Below are positions 18,215 through 26,447 of a stretch of DNA of 64,000 bases, in pieces. The position numbers were made by a program, and so were the translations under genes. The notes under the pieces are model-generated. The model was not told the origin of the DNA, did no database searches, and saw only the letters and a list, made by a program, of their open reading frames with translations. The DNA is from Hydrogenophaga sp. (GTDB lineage Bacteria; Pseudomonadota; Gammaproteobacteria; Burkholderiales; Burkholderiaceae_C), in the NCBI GenBank assembly GCA_030653975.1, contig JAURYH010000008.1, forward strand, positions 62,001 through 126,000, given 5' to 3'. How positions within the stretch are numbered: the first letter of the stretch is position 1; every line of letters begins with the position of its first letter.

Positions 18215-18922
18215 ATGACCCAGTCCTCTTCACTTCTTGGTACAGGTATGTACCCCCTGGCCAGGGCTGCCCGGCTTGTGGGAGAGGATCTGCGCACTGT
18301 GCGCCGCTGGCTTAAGGGCTACGCATGGAAGTACCGCGAAGGACACAGGGTTTCAACTCCGCTTTGGTCTCTCCAATACAGCCAAGACGAAGACTTGGGA
18401 GAGGAGCAAGTTCTCAGTTTTCGGGATTTGCTTGAATTGAGAACGGTAGCGAGATTTGTGCATCAAGGCGTATCTCTACAAGTGGTTCGAGCCACGATAG
18501 AAGTTGCACGCGAGACACTGGGTGACTACCCACTTCAATCGCGTCGTTTCGTTACGGACGGAAAGAAGATTTTTCTCGAAGCAGTCGAACGGGTTGGAGA
18601 GGATCCAAAGCTTCTTGACGTTCGGGGTAGGCAATTTGCCATTGATGCGGTTATCAGACCAAGTCTGATCGAAGGCATTGAGTACGACGCGGATTCGCGA
18701 GCTCTGCGATGGTTTCCTCTTAACAAGCGCAGGTTGATCGTTCTAGATCCACAAATTCAGTTTGGTGAACCGATCATTGCGGGTGCGGGAGTGCCTACTG
18801 ATGCTTTGGCTTCCGCGTTTTTTGCTGAAGGCAAAGACACTGGCAGAGTTGCTCGCCTTTACAAGGTGAGTCCGCAAGCGGTTCAAGCGGCAGTTGCGTT
18901 TGAAAGTCGTCTCGCGGCGTGA
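18215..18922 (+). CDS. DUF433 antitoxin-like protein with N-terminal MerR-like helix-turn-helix
   Basis: A ~235-residue protein. The N-terminus (MYPLARAARLVGEDLRTVRR, then WLKGYAWKY) resembles a MerR-like helix-turn-helix. The C-terminal ~55 residues (FGEPIIAGAGVPTDALASAF, then a LYKVSPQAVQAAVAFE segment) match the DUF433 fold of VapB-type antitoxins. It overlaps the PIN-like gene downstream by 4 nt (GTGA), the standard antitoxin-toxin arrangement. I take ATG at 18215; a TATACT hexamer at 18202-18207 would place transcription almost on the ATG (leaderless). GC is near 50%, well below the surroundings, so the pair was probably acquired. Confidence 0.72.
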   Translation: MTQSSSLLGTGMYPLARAARLVGEDLRTVRRWLKGYAWKYREGHRVSTPLWSLQYSQDEDLGEEQVLSFRDLLELRTVARFVHQGVSLQVVRATIEVARETLGDYPLQSRRFVTDGKKIFLEAVERVGEDPKLLDVRGRQFAIDAVIRPSLIEGIEYDADSRALRWFPLNKRRLIVLDPQIQFGEPIIAGAGVPTDALASAFFAEGKDTGRVARLYKVSPQAVQAAVAFESRLAA

Positions 18923-19320
18923 GATTTCTTTTTGATGCAAACCTACCTCCGGATTTGGCCCATGCCATCCGTGAGTTATGCCAAGGCGAGCAACAGGTTT
19001 TGGAAGTTTGTCATCTCACCGACAAGTACAAAGGCAACACCCCGGATCTCACCTGGATACCGAGTCTTGGTCGTGGCTGGTACATCGTGAGTATCGACAA
19101 ATTCAACAAGAGTCGAGGGCAGGAGCGGGAAGCACTCCGCCGTGCGGGACACACGGTTTATGTACTTGATCCCCAATGGTCATCCCAACCGTTTTGGCAA
19201 AAGTCCGCCCGGCTTGTTCTCTGGTGGCCACAGGTAATCGAACATGCAGGGCTTTCCCAAGGCGGCGTGCATAGGATCCCTTGGCGACATACGTCCAGCA
19301 AAAAGTTTCTCAGTCTCTGA
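18919..19320 (+). CDS. PIN-like toxin (VapC45/DUF5615 type)
   Basis: A 133-residue protein starting with GTG inside the antitoxin stop codon. It begins MRFLFDANLPPDLAHAIREL and contains DLTWIPSLGRGWYIVSIDKF and EREALRRAGHTVYVLDP. This is the VapC45-type PIN-like pattern with the first acidic residue in LFDAN, a second Asp in ISIDK-like context and DP later, presumably binding a metal for RNA cleavage. Low GC and coupling to the DUF433 protein support a type II toxin-antitoxin pair. RNase activity is inferred. Confidence 0.72.
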   Translation: MRFLFDANLPPDLAHAIRELCQGEQQVLEVCHLTDKYKGNTPDLTWIPSLGRGWYIVSIDKFNKSRGQEREALRRAGHTVYVLDPQWSSQPFWQKSARLVLWWPQVIEHAGLSQGGVHRIPWRHTSSKKFLSL

Positions 19321-19344
19321 CTGCGTAGCCACGTTGTTGCAGTA

Positions 19345-19848
19345 GTGCCAGCGTTCTTTTCAACGAAAGCTGCCTCCAAGGCTCATCGCGAAGCATGGGG
19401 TGTAGCGCCCGAATGCCCACATGACCCCTGGCAACTCCAGCAAATGATCAAAGCCTCCGGCTGGCCCCTGGCCGCGGAGCATCTTGCGCCCGGCGCCGAT
19501 TTCAACGCCCGGCTGGAGGGCGGGCAGGTGCCGCTGCACTGGGCTTGCGCAGAGGGCAAGCCCAGGGTGTGAAACACATGGTCGAACAAGGGGCGAACGT
19601 GCTGGACGCGGCGGCCGACGGGCAGACGCCGCTGACGATGGCTGTGAAATCCGGGAGCTTTCAGGTGGTGAAGATGGTGATCGACCGCATGAAGGCGCTG
19701 GCCGCGCCGCGACGAGGCCTTGCGCAAGCGGCTTCAAGACACCTTTGGCAAGAGCCACACCGACGCGAAAAACCGCCTGCAGCAGACGCTGAAAGACTGG
19801 GACCGCATCGCGAGGAAAGCGGGCGGGCGGGCTCCCCCCGCGCTCTGA
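19345..19848 (+). pseudogene. Ankyrin-repeat protein, two frameshifts
   Basis: Three reading frames joined in order give one ankyrin protein. GADFNARLEGGQVPLHWACAE (frame from GTG 19345) breaks at about 19565. VKHMVEQGANVLDAAADGQ, then TPLTMAVKSGSFQVVKMVID, continues in a second frame to about 19710. A Lys/Arg-rich tail (RKRLQDTFGKSHTDAKNRL) ends at TGA 19846-19848 in a third frame. Two frame changes in 500 bp mean it is not a working gene as written. Between two toxin-antitoxin-like pairs, it looks like a remnant of an acquired island. Confidence 0.7.
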
Positions 19849-19876
19849 GGCGTGGTTTGCCTGGGATTGTTTCTTT

Positions 19877-19900
19877 TTGTTTAGCTGATCAGCTAAACAA
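19877..19900. promoter_or_regulatory. Perfect 24-bp palindrome upstream of the AbiE-like pair
   Basis: A perfect 24-bp inverted repeat with core TTTAGCTGATCAGCTAAA sits ~75 nt upstream of the AbiEi-like start in the only AT-rich stretch nearby. A -10-like CATAAT follows at 19922-19927. AbiEi antitoxins bind inverted repeats in their own promoters, so an operator is likely. Because GTGTTTTT follows, it could instead form a weak terminator for the pseudogene upstream. Confidence 0.55.
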
Positions 19901-19973
19901 GTGTTTTTACCTAAATTAAAGCATAATGGCACTCCTGCGCTGACCAGCAACACTGGCCATTGCCTCCTTAGCC

Positions 19974-21089
19974 ATGCCCCCACCCGCCCTGCTCCCCAAA
20001 GAAACCGCCCGGCTCGCGCACGAAGCCGGGCTGGCTGACCAGCTGTGCTCGGCACTGGCCGGGGCCACGGGCGGCGAGGTGTTGGACCGCAGGGCAGAGG
20101 TGCCCATGGACGACAAGCATCGACTGGACTTGGTATTCACGCTGACGGCTGGGGGGGAATCGGTGGAGGTGGCGGTGGAGACGCTGCGCCACGCTTATCC
20201 GCGCGACATACGGCAGGCTGTCTGGCAGCTGGAGGAGTACAAGCTGGCCAACAGCCGACCGCATGGCCTGATCACCCTGGTGGCAGCCGAGTCGCTGAGC
20301 CTGGGGGCGAAGGAGCTGCTGCGCAAGCGCGGGGTGGGCTACTTTGAGCGCAGTGGCTCGCTGTACCTGCGGTGGCGGCAGTGGCTGATCGACATTGAAC
20401 GCCCTGGCAAGGCAACGGCCCGCAAGGGCTCGCTGCCGCTGTTCACGGACGCGCGCGCGATGGTGGTGCACGCGCTGCTTCAGCACAGGGGTGAGTGGCT
20501 GACCGGCGGGGAACTGGCCGAGCTGGCCCAGACCTCTGCTTACACCTGTTCGGTGGTGCTGCAAGAGCTGTCGCGGTTGGAGTGGTGCGAGTCGAGCGGG
20601 GCGGGGCGCACATTGCGGCGCCGGTTGGCCCAGCCTGCGTTGCTGCTGGACGCCTGGGCCGAGCAGTGGCCGCAGCGCAAAGAGACGCGCAGCCGTTGGT
20701 ATGTGCTTCCAAGGCAACCGCAGGGGTTGCTGTTGCAGCTGACCGACCAGATCGAGCAGGCGCGACTGGCCTTCCCTTGGGCGTTCACCGGCACGGCGGC
20801 GGCCAACGTGTACGCACCGCTGCTCACCAGCGTGGACACCGCCGAGATCATCGTTTCCCCAGGCCAAGCAGAGCCGATGGCCCAGGCACTGGGCTTGAAG
20901 CCTGCCGACCAGGGCGGGAATGTGACGCTGATGGAACGGGAGGGCGCGAGCTTGCTGTTTCGCACGCTGCACCCTGAGTACCCGTCCTGGTTCGCCAGCC
21001 CGTTCATCCTGTACCTGGACCTGCTCGATGGGCGCGGCCGGAACAAGGAGCTGGCGCAACACGTTCGCAACAAGCTGGAGCTTCTCTGA
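19974..21089 (+). CDS. AbiEi-type antitoxin/transcriptional regulator
   Basis: A 371-residue protein. An N-terminal nuclease-like domain (residues ~35-115: RRAEVPMDDKHRLDLVFTL, then PRDIRQAVWQLEEYKLANS) precedes a winged-helix region (~160-215: DARAMVVHALLQHRGEWLTG, then ELAQTSAYTCSVVLQEL). This matches large AbiEi-family antitoxins of type IV toxin-antitoxin systems. The next gene starts within its stop codon (TGATG), as expected for an abiEi-abiEii operon. No convincing Shine-Dalgarno sequence before ATG 19974. Phage-defence role is inferred only. Confidence 0.7.
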   Translation: MPPPALLPKETARLAHEAGLADQLCSALAGATGGEVLDRRAEVPMDDKHRLDLVFTLTAGGESVEVAVETLRHAYPRDIRQAVWQLEEYKLANSRPHGLITLVAAESLSLGAKELLRKRGVGYFERSGSLYLRWRQWLIDIERPGKATARKGSLPLFTDARAMVVHALLQHRGEWLTGGELAELAQTSAYTCSVVLQELSRLEWCESSGAGRTLRRRLAQPALLLDAWAEQWPQRKETRSRWYVLPRQPQGLLLQLTDQIEQARLAFPWAFTGTAAANVYAPLLTSVDTAEIIVSPGQAEPMAQALGLKPADQGGNVTLMEREGASLLFRTLHPEYPSWFASPFILYLDLLDGRGRNKELAQHVRNKLELL

Positions 21090-21994
21090 TGGCCACTGAC
21101 ATCAAACCCCGCACCGCTGGGGGCTACCGCTCGGATGTGACCGAGGCCTGTGAGCGCGCCTTGCTCACGCTGATGGGGGCTTTTGGGGGCCTCAAGACGA
21201 CACTGCGGCTGGTGGGAGGCCTCGTACCCCGGTACCTCACGCCCGAGGCCCCGCCCGACGTGCCGGCGCACGCGGGTACATCTGACGTGGATGTGGTGCT
21301 CAACCTGCAACTGATCGCCGAGGGCGAGGGCTACGCCACGCTGGCCGATCAATTGGTGGTGCGCGGCTTTGCCCGGTATGTGAACCCGGAGGGCAAGCCG
21401 GCGGCATGGCGCTGGCAGCGGCAGGTGGACGAGCACACGCACATCCTGATCGAGTTCCTTCGCGATGCGGGCGATGGACAGCCAGGCAGGGTGGTGAGCG
21501 TGGACGGAGAGCGCGTGTCGGCGCTGTCGGTGAGATTTGCAGGCATCGTGCACGACTGGTTTGAAACGCGGGAGATCAGCGGCGAGCTGCTCGATCGCGG
21601 CGGCCTCTCGGTGGAGACCCTGCGTTTTGCGGATGTGCCGGCTTTCGTGATCCTGAAAGCCCTAGCACTGGACGACCGGCAGGAAAACAAGGACGCGGCC
21701 GACCTGATTCACGTGCTGCGGTATGCCGGGACGCTGGAGCAAGTCGCCGCCCTGTTCGTGGTGCGCATCTTGTCCGGACAACACCCTGCAGCCATGCAGG
21801 CGGGGCTGGACGCGCTGCGCCGGCGCTTTTGCGATGACGCTCACGGCGAGGGGTACCGGAAGTTGGGCGCGGTGGCGTATGCGAGTTTTCACGACGCAGG
21901 CGATGAGGACGCGCGGGTGCGTGACCAGCGCTATGCGGCGGGCCTCGTGCAAGCCCTTCTTGAACGCATAGCCACCGCTCACACCCCGAGGTAG
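21089..21994 (+). CDS. AbiEii-like nucleotidyltransferase toxin
   Basis: A 301-residue protein with a polymerase-beta-type nucleotidyltransferase core: LRLVGGLVPRYL near residue 44, then the metal-binding pair TSDVDVVLNL near 67. LRFADVPAFVILKALALDDR (~180) and KDAADLIHVLRYAG (~200) carry the Lys and Asp motifs typical of AbiEii/MenT-like toxins. Coupled to the AbiEi-like antitoxin by a 1-nt overlap. It would be expected to modify tRNA or another RNA acceptor. The end overlaps the convergent YitT gene by 16 nt. Confidence 0.7.
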   Translation: MATDIKPRTAGGYRSDVTEACERALLTLMGAFGGLKTTLRLVGGLVPRYLTPEAPPDVPAHAGTSDVDVVLNLQLIAEGEGYATLADQLVVRGFARYVNPEGKPAAWRWQRQVDEHTHILIEFLRDAGDGQPGRVVSVDGERVSALSVRFAGIVHDWFETREISGELLDRGGLSVETLRFADVPAFVILKALALDDRQENKDAADLIHVLRYAGTLEQVAALFVVRILSGQHPAAMQAGLDALRRRFCDDAHGEGYRKLGAVAYASFHDAGDEDARVRDQRYAAGLVQALLERIATAHTPR

Positions 21995-22602
21995 CGCCCC
22001 GGCCGGTGGTTGAGCGCGAGGATGGCGCCGATGGCCACAGCACCCACCACCGACTGCGCCACCTGGATAGGCGGCAGCACCCAGAACGCCGTGAGCACGA
22101 CGACCAGATCCACACACATCTGCACCTTGCCGGCGCTGAAACCTTTGGCCTGCTGCAGCCATTGCGCCAGGATGTTGACGCCGCCCACGCTGGCCTGGTG
22201 ACGCAGCAGGGCGAGCAGCCCGAAGCCGATCAAAAAGCCGCCGAGCACCGAAGCGACCCAGGGGTTGAGCAGTTCGAAGCGCACCACCTTGGGCGCCAGC
22301 GTGGTGCAGGCGGACACGAGGGCGACGGCGCCGAAGCTCTTGAAGGTGAACGCCGGGCCAAGCCGGTACCAGGACAGCATGAAAAACGGCAGGCTGAACA
22401 GGAAGAAGAACAGGCCGAAGGCGAGGCCGCTGGCATAACTGGCCAGAAAGGCCACGCCCGCCACGCCGCCGGTCAGCAGGCCGGCGTGGCCAAACATGGT
22501 CATGCCCAGCGCGACGAAGAGCGAACCGGCGATGAGCGCGTGGGTGTCGTCGAACCAGGAGTGGGCGGCGGGGGCGGGGGCGATGCGGGTGGCGGAGTCC
22601 AT
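21979..22602 (-). CDS. YitT-family membrane protein
   Basis: A ~207-residue inner-membrane protein with about five to six helices. GMTMFGHAGLLTGGVAGVAF near residue 35 and GGFLIGFGLLALLRHQASVG near 115 are typical of the YitT/DUF161 family. No transported substrate is established. I take ATG at 22602; an upstream GTG at 22632 would add ten residues. It lies 31 nt downstream of the MBL gene at the 3' end of the second riboswitch operon, so it may be the last co-transcribed gene. Confidence 0.75.
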   Translation of the reverse strand: MDSATRIAPAPAAHSWFDDTHALIAGSLFVALGMTMFGHAGLLTGGVAGVAFLASYASGLAFGLFFFLFSLPFFMLSWYRLGPAFTFKSFGAVALVSACTTLAPKVVRFELLNPWVASVLGGFLIGFGLLALLRHQASVGGVNILAQWLQQAKGFSAGKVQMCVDLVVVLTAFWVLPPIQVAQSVVGAVAIGAILALNHRPGRYLGV

Positions 22603-22633
22603 GCGGGGGAACAAGCATGGGGCGTGCCGCACG

Positions 22634-23398
22634 CTAGGCGCTGGTCCTGTCGAGATACGCCCGCACCAGCTCGCGCAGCCGCTCGCGCCCGAAGCTCGGG
22701 TCGTGGCCCGCGTGCACCACGCTCACGGGCAGTGTCAGCAGTCGCTCCATGGTGCGCGCATAGGCCACGCGGTCGGAGTGGTGCAGGTCGTCGATGAGCG
22801 GCCCGTCGTAGACCGCGTCGCCGGAAAACAGCGTGCCGCTTTTCGCTTCCCACAGGCCGATGCTGCCGGGCGAGTGGCCGGGCAGGTGCAAGACCTCGAA
22901 GTGGCGGTTGCCGAGGTCGATGACGTCGCCTTCGTCGAGCCGGCGCGTGACGGTGGCCTGTTTGATTTCCCAGGCCGAGAGGTCGTAGTCGGGTGTGGGC
23001 AGGGCGGTGAGCGCGGGGCCGCCGGTTTGATAGCCGGGCACTTCGATGTTGACCTCGTTGAGGTCGAAGTCGGCCAGCGTGCCGTCGGGGTCGGCGTGGG
23101 CGAGTGAATCGGCTTCGAGCCGGTGGCACCAGCATTCGGCGAACTCGTGGTGCCCGCCGACGTGGTCCAGGTGCACGTGCGTGGCGAGCGCGGCCACGCG
23201 CTGGCCGAACAGGTGGCGCGAGGCGGCGTGCAGGCTGCTGACGCCGAGGCCGGTGTCGACCATGAGGTCGAGCCCGCGCCCGCGGATGTGCCAGATGTTG
23301 CAGCGGAGGAAGGGGATGACGTGCGGCTCGGTGATGAGGGTGATGCCCTCGCCGAGGCTGCGGAAGTGGAACCAGTCGCCGGAGATGGGCTGCAGCAT
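22634..23398 (-). CDS. MBL-fold metallo-hydrolase
   Basis: A 254-residue zinc hydrolase. The metal motif HVHLDHVGGHHEF lies near residue 74, with further ligands in LHLPGHSPGSIGLWE (~170) and LFSGDAVYDGP (~192), and the last His in VVHAGHDPSFG near 230. Substrate is unknown. It is 26 nt downstream of the hypothetical protein in the guanidine-riboswitch operon, so it may act on an intermediate of that pathway, for example a lactone, lactam or ester. Confidence 0.85.
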   Translation of the reverse strand: MLQPISGDWFHFRSLGEGITLITEPHVIPFLRCNIWHIRGRGLDLMVDTGLGVSSLHAASRHLFGQRVAALATHVHLDHVGGHHEFAECWCHRLEADSLAHADPDGTLADFDLNEVNIEVPGYQTGGPALTALPTPDYDLSAWEIKQATVTRRLDEGDVIDLGNRHFEVLHLPGHSPGSIGLWEAKSGTLFSGDAVYDGPLIDDLHHSDRVAYARTMERLLTLPVSVVHAGHDPSFGRERLRELVRAYLDRTSA

Positions 23399-23424
23399 GG
23401 GTGGGCCTGTGGTGGGTGGACGGT

Positions 23425-24054
23425 TCAGTCTGGGGCCTGGCCAAAGACCATGTCGAAGTCGAGCAGCCCAGGAGCGGCACCGGGGTGGCGCTGCAGCAGT
23501 TGTGCCAGGGTTTCATCGGGCTTCAGGTCGCCGGGCCAGGGGGCTGTGCGCGGCCGCACCGTGATGGCATAACGCCCCGCAACGAAGCGCTGCACGCCGG
23601 TGGGCTGCCCCTGCGCGTCCAGCTCGGCCTGCGCACGGTAGCGGCCCGTGGAGCCGGGCAGGCGTTCCCAGATTTCGAGATACGGACCGTGCACGCCGGT
23701 TTCGATCACGCGCCCGGGTGTCTCGAAGACCATGAAACCGGCGTCGGGCGTGCTGCGCGGGGGCTGGATATCCCAGCGGCGGTGCCAGGTGCAGACGTCG
23801 GGCTGGCCGTCCTTCCCGGGCGTGATGCGGGTGAGGCCGCAGAAACCCTGCAGCTGGGTGCGGCCCAAGGGTGTGGTGGGGTCTGCGCCTTGCGGCACGC
23901 GCAGGTCGGCGTGCCAGCCCCCGGTCTGCAGCCAGTGCACGCGGGTGCTGGTGTCGCGTCCCTCGGGCGTCTCCAGCAGGGTGCGCACCCAGACACCGCG
24001 GTAGCGCTCGGGCACCGGCTCATCGGGCGCGGGCAGGTCGGTCCAGCCGCTCAT
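23425..24054 (-). CDS. Conserved-looking hypothetical protein in the guanidine operon
   Basis: A 209-residue soluble protein I do not recognise with certainty. It has no signal peptide or membrane helix and looks beta-rich and Trp-rich: RYRGVWVRTLLETPEG near residue 18, TWHRRWDIQPPRSTPDAG near 88, and YLEIWERLPGSTGRYRA near 127. This may be a calycin/lipocalin-like barrel (a guess). Its ATG overlaps the stop of the upstream amidase gene (ATGA), so it is translationally coupled to the pathway enzymes. The pattern hints at small-molecule binding. Confidence 0.6.
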   Translation of the reverse strand: MSGWTDLPAPDEPVPERYRGVWVRTLLETPEGRDTSTRVHWLQTGGWHADLRVPQGADPTTPLGRTQLQGFCGLTRITPGKDGQPDVCTWHRRWDIQPPRSTPDAGFMVFETPGRVIETGVHGPYLEIWERLPGSTGRYRAQAELDAQGQPTGVQRFVAGRYAITVRPRTAPWPGDLKPDETLAQLLQRHPGAAPGLLDFDMVFGQAPD

Positions 24055-24728
24055 TTTTCTGCTACCTCGACCGGCGCGACCGCCCGCAATGCCTCGACGG
24101 TGTCATCGGTGCTGGAGACACGGCCAAAGAGGCCGCCTTCGACGCCGATCATGGCCAGCGCAGGCGCCTGCAGTTCGGGCTGGCTGGCGGCAGTGGCGTC
24201 GCCCACGGTGGTGCAGGTGTAGCCACGGTCCACCGCTTCGCGCAGGGTGGAGTGCACGCAGACTTCGGTGGTCACGCCGCAGAGGATGAGCTGGCGCACA
24301 CCTTGACGCGTCAGCAGGCTGTCTAGACCGGTGAGGTAAAAGGCGCCGTAGCCGGGTTTGTCGATCACCGCTTCGCCGGGCAGCGGGCGCAACGCGTCCA
24401 CCAAGTCGTGACCCTGTTCGCCGCGCACCAGCAGGCGCCCGAGCGGGCCATAGCTGCCGATGGGCGCGCCCGCTGCCACGCTGCGCGCCAGCTTCGCGGG
24501 CGGGCAGTCCGACAGGTCAGGCAGATGCCCTTCGCGCGTGTGCACCACCAGCAGGCCCCCTGCGCGCGCGGCGGCCAGCAGGCGCTGCACCTGCGGTACC
24601 ACGGCCTGCATGGGCGCGATGTCGATGCCGGCCTGGTGCGCGTAGCCGCCGGGGCTGCAGAAGTCGCGCTGCATGTCGATGACGATCAGCGCGGTGCTGG
24701 CGGGGTCGAAGGCGGTCGGGGTGTTCAT
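24051..24728 (-). CDS. Isochorismatase-like cysteine hydrolase (amidase)
   Basis: A 225-residue enzyme with the family triad D18 (LIVIDMQRDF), K124 (VIDKPGYGAF) and C157 (CGVTTEVCVHS). The CGVTTEVCV motif groups it with C-N hydrolases such as biuret hydrolase, N-carbamoylsarcosine amidase and guanylurea hydrolase. The last is known to feed guanidine into the carboxylase route. Coupled by ATGA overlaps to both neighbours. In this riboswitch context, release of guanidine, ammonia or allophanate from a guanidino or ureido compound is plausible; the substrate cannot be read from sequence. Confidence 0.85.
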   Translation of the reverse strand: MNTPTAFDPASTALIVIDMQRDFCSPGGYAHQAGIDIAPMQAVVPQVQRLLAAARAGGLLVVHTREGHLPDLSDCPPAKLARSVAAGAPIGSYGPLGRLLVRGEQGHDLVDALRPLPGEAVIDKPGYGAFYLTGLDSLLTRQGVRQLILCGVTTEVCVHSTLREAVDRGYTCTTVGDATAASQPELQAPALAMIGVEGGLFGRVSSTDDTVEALRAVAPVEVAEK

Positions 24729-25519
24729 GGCGCGGGGCGGGTGAAGCCGGTGGTGATGGCTTCGGCCATGCGGCGCGCCACCTCGTCGGCGAGCAGTTTG
24801 CCTTTGGCGGCGTCGGAGCCTCTGGCCGAGGACAGCACGCCCGAGGGCGGCACCCAGTCGGTGCGGCTGGGGTACATGTCGTAGGGCGGGAAGTCGGCCG
24901 GGCCGTCATCGGGCAGCAGGTCCATACGCACCAGGCTGGGGTGGTGGTGCAGCATCATGGACGTTTCCAGCACGGCAGCGTGTTCGAGCGCGAAGCCGGG
25001 GAAACCGTCGGGGAACACGTCGCCCAGGGTCTGTGGCGTCATGAAGTCCCAGTACTCCAGGCGCATCACCTGCAGCGCACAGGCCGGGTCGGCGGCCTTG
25101 GCGTCGCGCAGGCCGAGGTCGATGCCCTCGATCAGGAACCACTGGTTCTCGTAGTGGCCGTTCACGATCACGAGCTTGGTCAGACCGTGGCGCGCGAACT
25201 CGCGCACCGCGTCGCGCACCTGGCCGATGAGCGTGGCGGCGTCCACGCTGGTGGTGCCGCAGAAGTGCTGGCCGCCGCCGCACTTGGGCTGCGATTTGTA
25301 GCCGTAGCTCAGCGTGGGCGCGACCAGGCCGCCCACGCGCGCCGCGGTGTCGGCGGCCACGGCGCTGGCGAGCAGGCCGTCGGTGCCCAGCGGCAGGTGC
25401 GGGCCGTGTTGTTCGAGCGCGCCCACGGGCAGCAGCACGGGCGGCTGGTCGGCGCGGATGCGCTGCTGGTAGTCCAGCCAGGACAGCTGGTTCATCCACA
25501 CGGTGTTGGGGCTTGTCAT
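24725..25519 (-). CDS. Creatininase-family amidohydrolase
   Basis: A 264-residue protein strongly resembling Pseudomonas creatininase (creatinine to creatine, Zn/Mn dependent). It has LPVGALEQHGPH with E36 and H38, D47, LSYGYKSQPKCGGGQHF near 70, NGHYEN with H122 and E124, and FALEH with H180, matching all the metal and catalytic ligands I recall. The lid tryptophan that is Trp174 in the Pseudomonas enzyme appears to be Phe here (FPGFALEH), hinting at a different cyclic guanidine or lactam. ATG 25519 has GGAG upstream. Coupled by ATGA overlap to the amidase gene; no creatinase gene is nearby. Confidence 0.82.
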   Translation of the reverse strand: MTSPNTVWMNQLSWLDYQQRIRADQPPVLLPVGALEQHGPHLPLGTDGLLASAVAADTAARVGGLVAPTLSYGYKSQPKCGGGQHFCGTTSVDAATLIGQVRDAVREFARHGLTKLVIVNGHYENQWFLIEGIDLGLRDAKAADPACALQVMRLEYWDFMTPQTLGDVFPDGFPGFALEHAAVLETSMMLHHHPSLVRMDLLPDDGPADFPPYDMYPSRTDWVPPSGVLSSARGSDAAKGKLLADEVARRMAEAITTGFTRPAP

Positions 25520-25520
25520 T

Positions 25521-26447
25521 TCAGACTCCGGTTGTTGCATGGCTTGGGTCGTTGCCGGGCGCGGGTGACTCGGCACCGCTGCTGCCCAGTGCTTCCACCA
25601 GGGCCGCGGTCGCAATGAGCGCGCCACCCGCCCAGCCCATGGGCGTGAGGCTTTCGCCGCCAAACCACAGCGCGGTGAGCACGGCCACCACCAGTTCGGC
25701 CAGCAGGATCACGCCGGCACGGCTGCTCTCCAGGTGCGTCACACCGAACTGCCAGGTGGCGGTGGCCAGCAGCAGCCAGCCAAAGCCGTAGGCCAGAATG
25801 CCGAACCACACCAGCGCACCCATGGCCGGCACGCCGTGGCCCAGCGCGCTGGTGGCGGCGAGCGAAATCGCGCCGCAGCCGACGAAAACGGACAGCGTCT
25901 TGGTGCGCATGGGCACGGCCTGCGCGGCGCGCGCGAGGATGTTGTTGGCCGCGAAGGCGAAGCCGGCCGAGAGCGCGAGGAAGTCCACGAAGCCGAGCGA
26001 CAGGCTGAGCGCGCCCGGCCCGCCCAGCACCAGCCACAGGCCCACGATGGCGGCCACCACCGCGGCCCAGCGCGAGGGCGGAATGCGCTCCTTCAGAAAC
26101 AGCCAGCCGCCCAGCACCGACCACACGGGCGAGAGGTAGAACAGGAACATCACCCGCACCACGTCGCCCAACATCAGCGCGTTGACGAACGAGGTGTTGG
26201 CCCAGCCGCCCACCAGCGCCAGCGCGAGCACAAAACCCCACTGCGAGCGCCAGGCCGCGCGGTCGCGCCAGATGAAGGGCAGCGCGCACAGGCCCACCAG
26301 GCCGTAGGACAGCAGCGACACCACCGGACCGCTCAGGCCCTGCGCGATGAACCACTTGAGCGGCACCCACGACAGGCCCCAGAGCGAGGCGGAAAACAGC
26401 AGCACACCGGTGGCTGCGCGGTCGGACGGTTGCTTCATAAGGTTCAT
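25521..26447 (-). CDS. EamA/DMT-family transporter
   Basis: A 308-residue ten-helix drug/metabolite transporter with two EamA repeats (SLWGLSWVPLKWFIAQGLSG near residue 20; GFAFAANNILARAAQAVPMR near 160). ATG 26447 overlaps the stop of the upstream SDR (ATGA), and its stop lies 1 nt before the creatininase start codon. Other guanidine riboswitches control small SMR exporters of guanidinium; a full-length EamA protein here may export or import the operon's substrate or a product. Direction unknown. Confidence 0.88.
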   Translation of the reverse strand: MNLMKQPSDRAATGVLLFSASLWGLSWVPLKWFIAQGLSGPVVSLLSYGLVGLCALPFIWRDRAAWRSQWGFVLALALVGGWANTSFVNALMLGDVVRVMFLFYLSPVWSVLGGWLFLKERIPPSRWAAVVAAIVGLWLVLGGPGALSLSLGFVDFLALSAGFAFAANNILARAAQAVPMRTKTLSVFVGCGAISLAATSALGHGVPAMGALVWFGILAYGFGWLLLATATWQFGVTHLESSRAGVILLAELVVAVLTALWFGGESLTPMGWAGGALIATAALVEALGSSGAESPAPGNDPSHATTGV

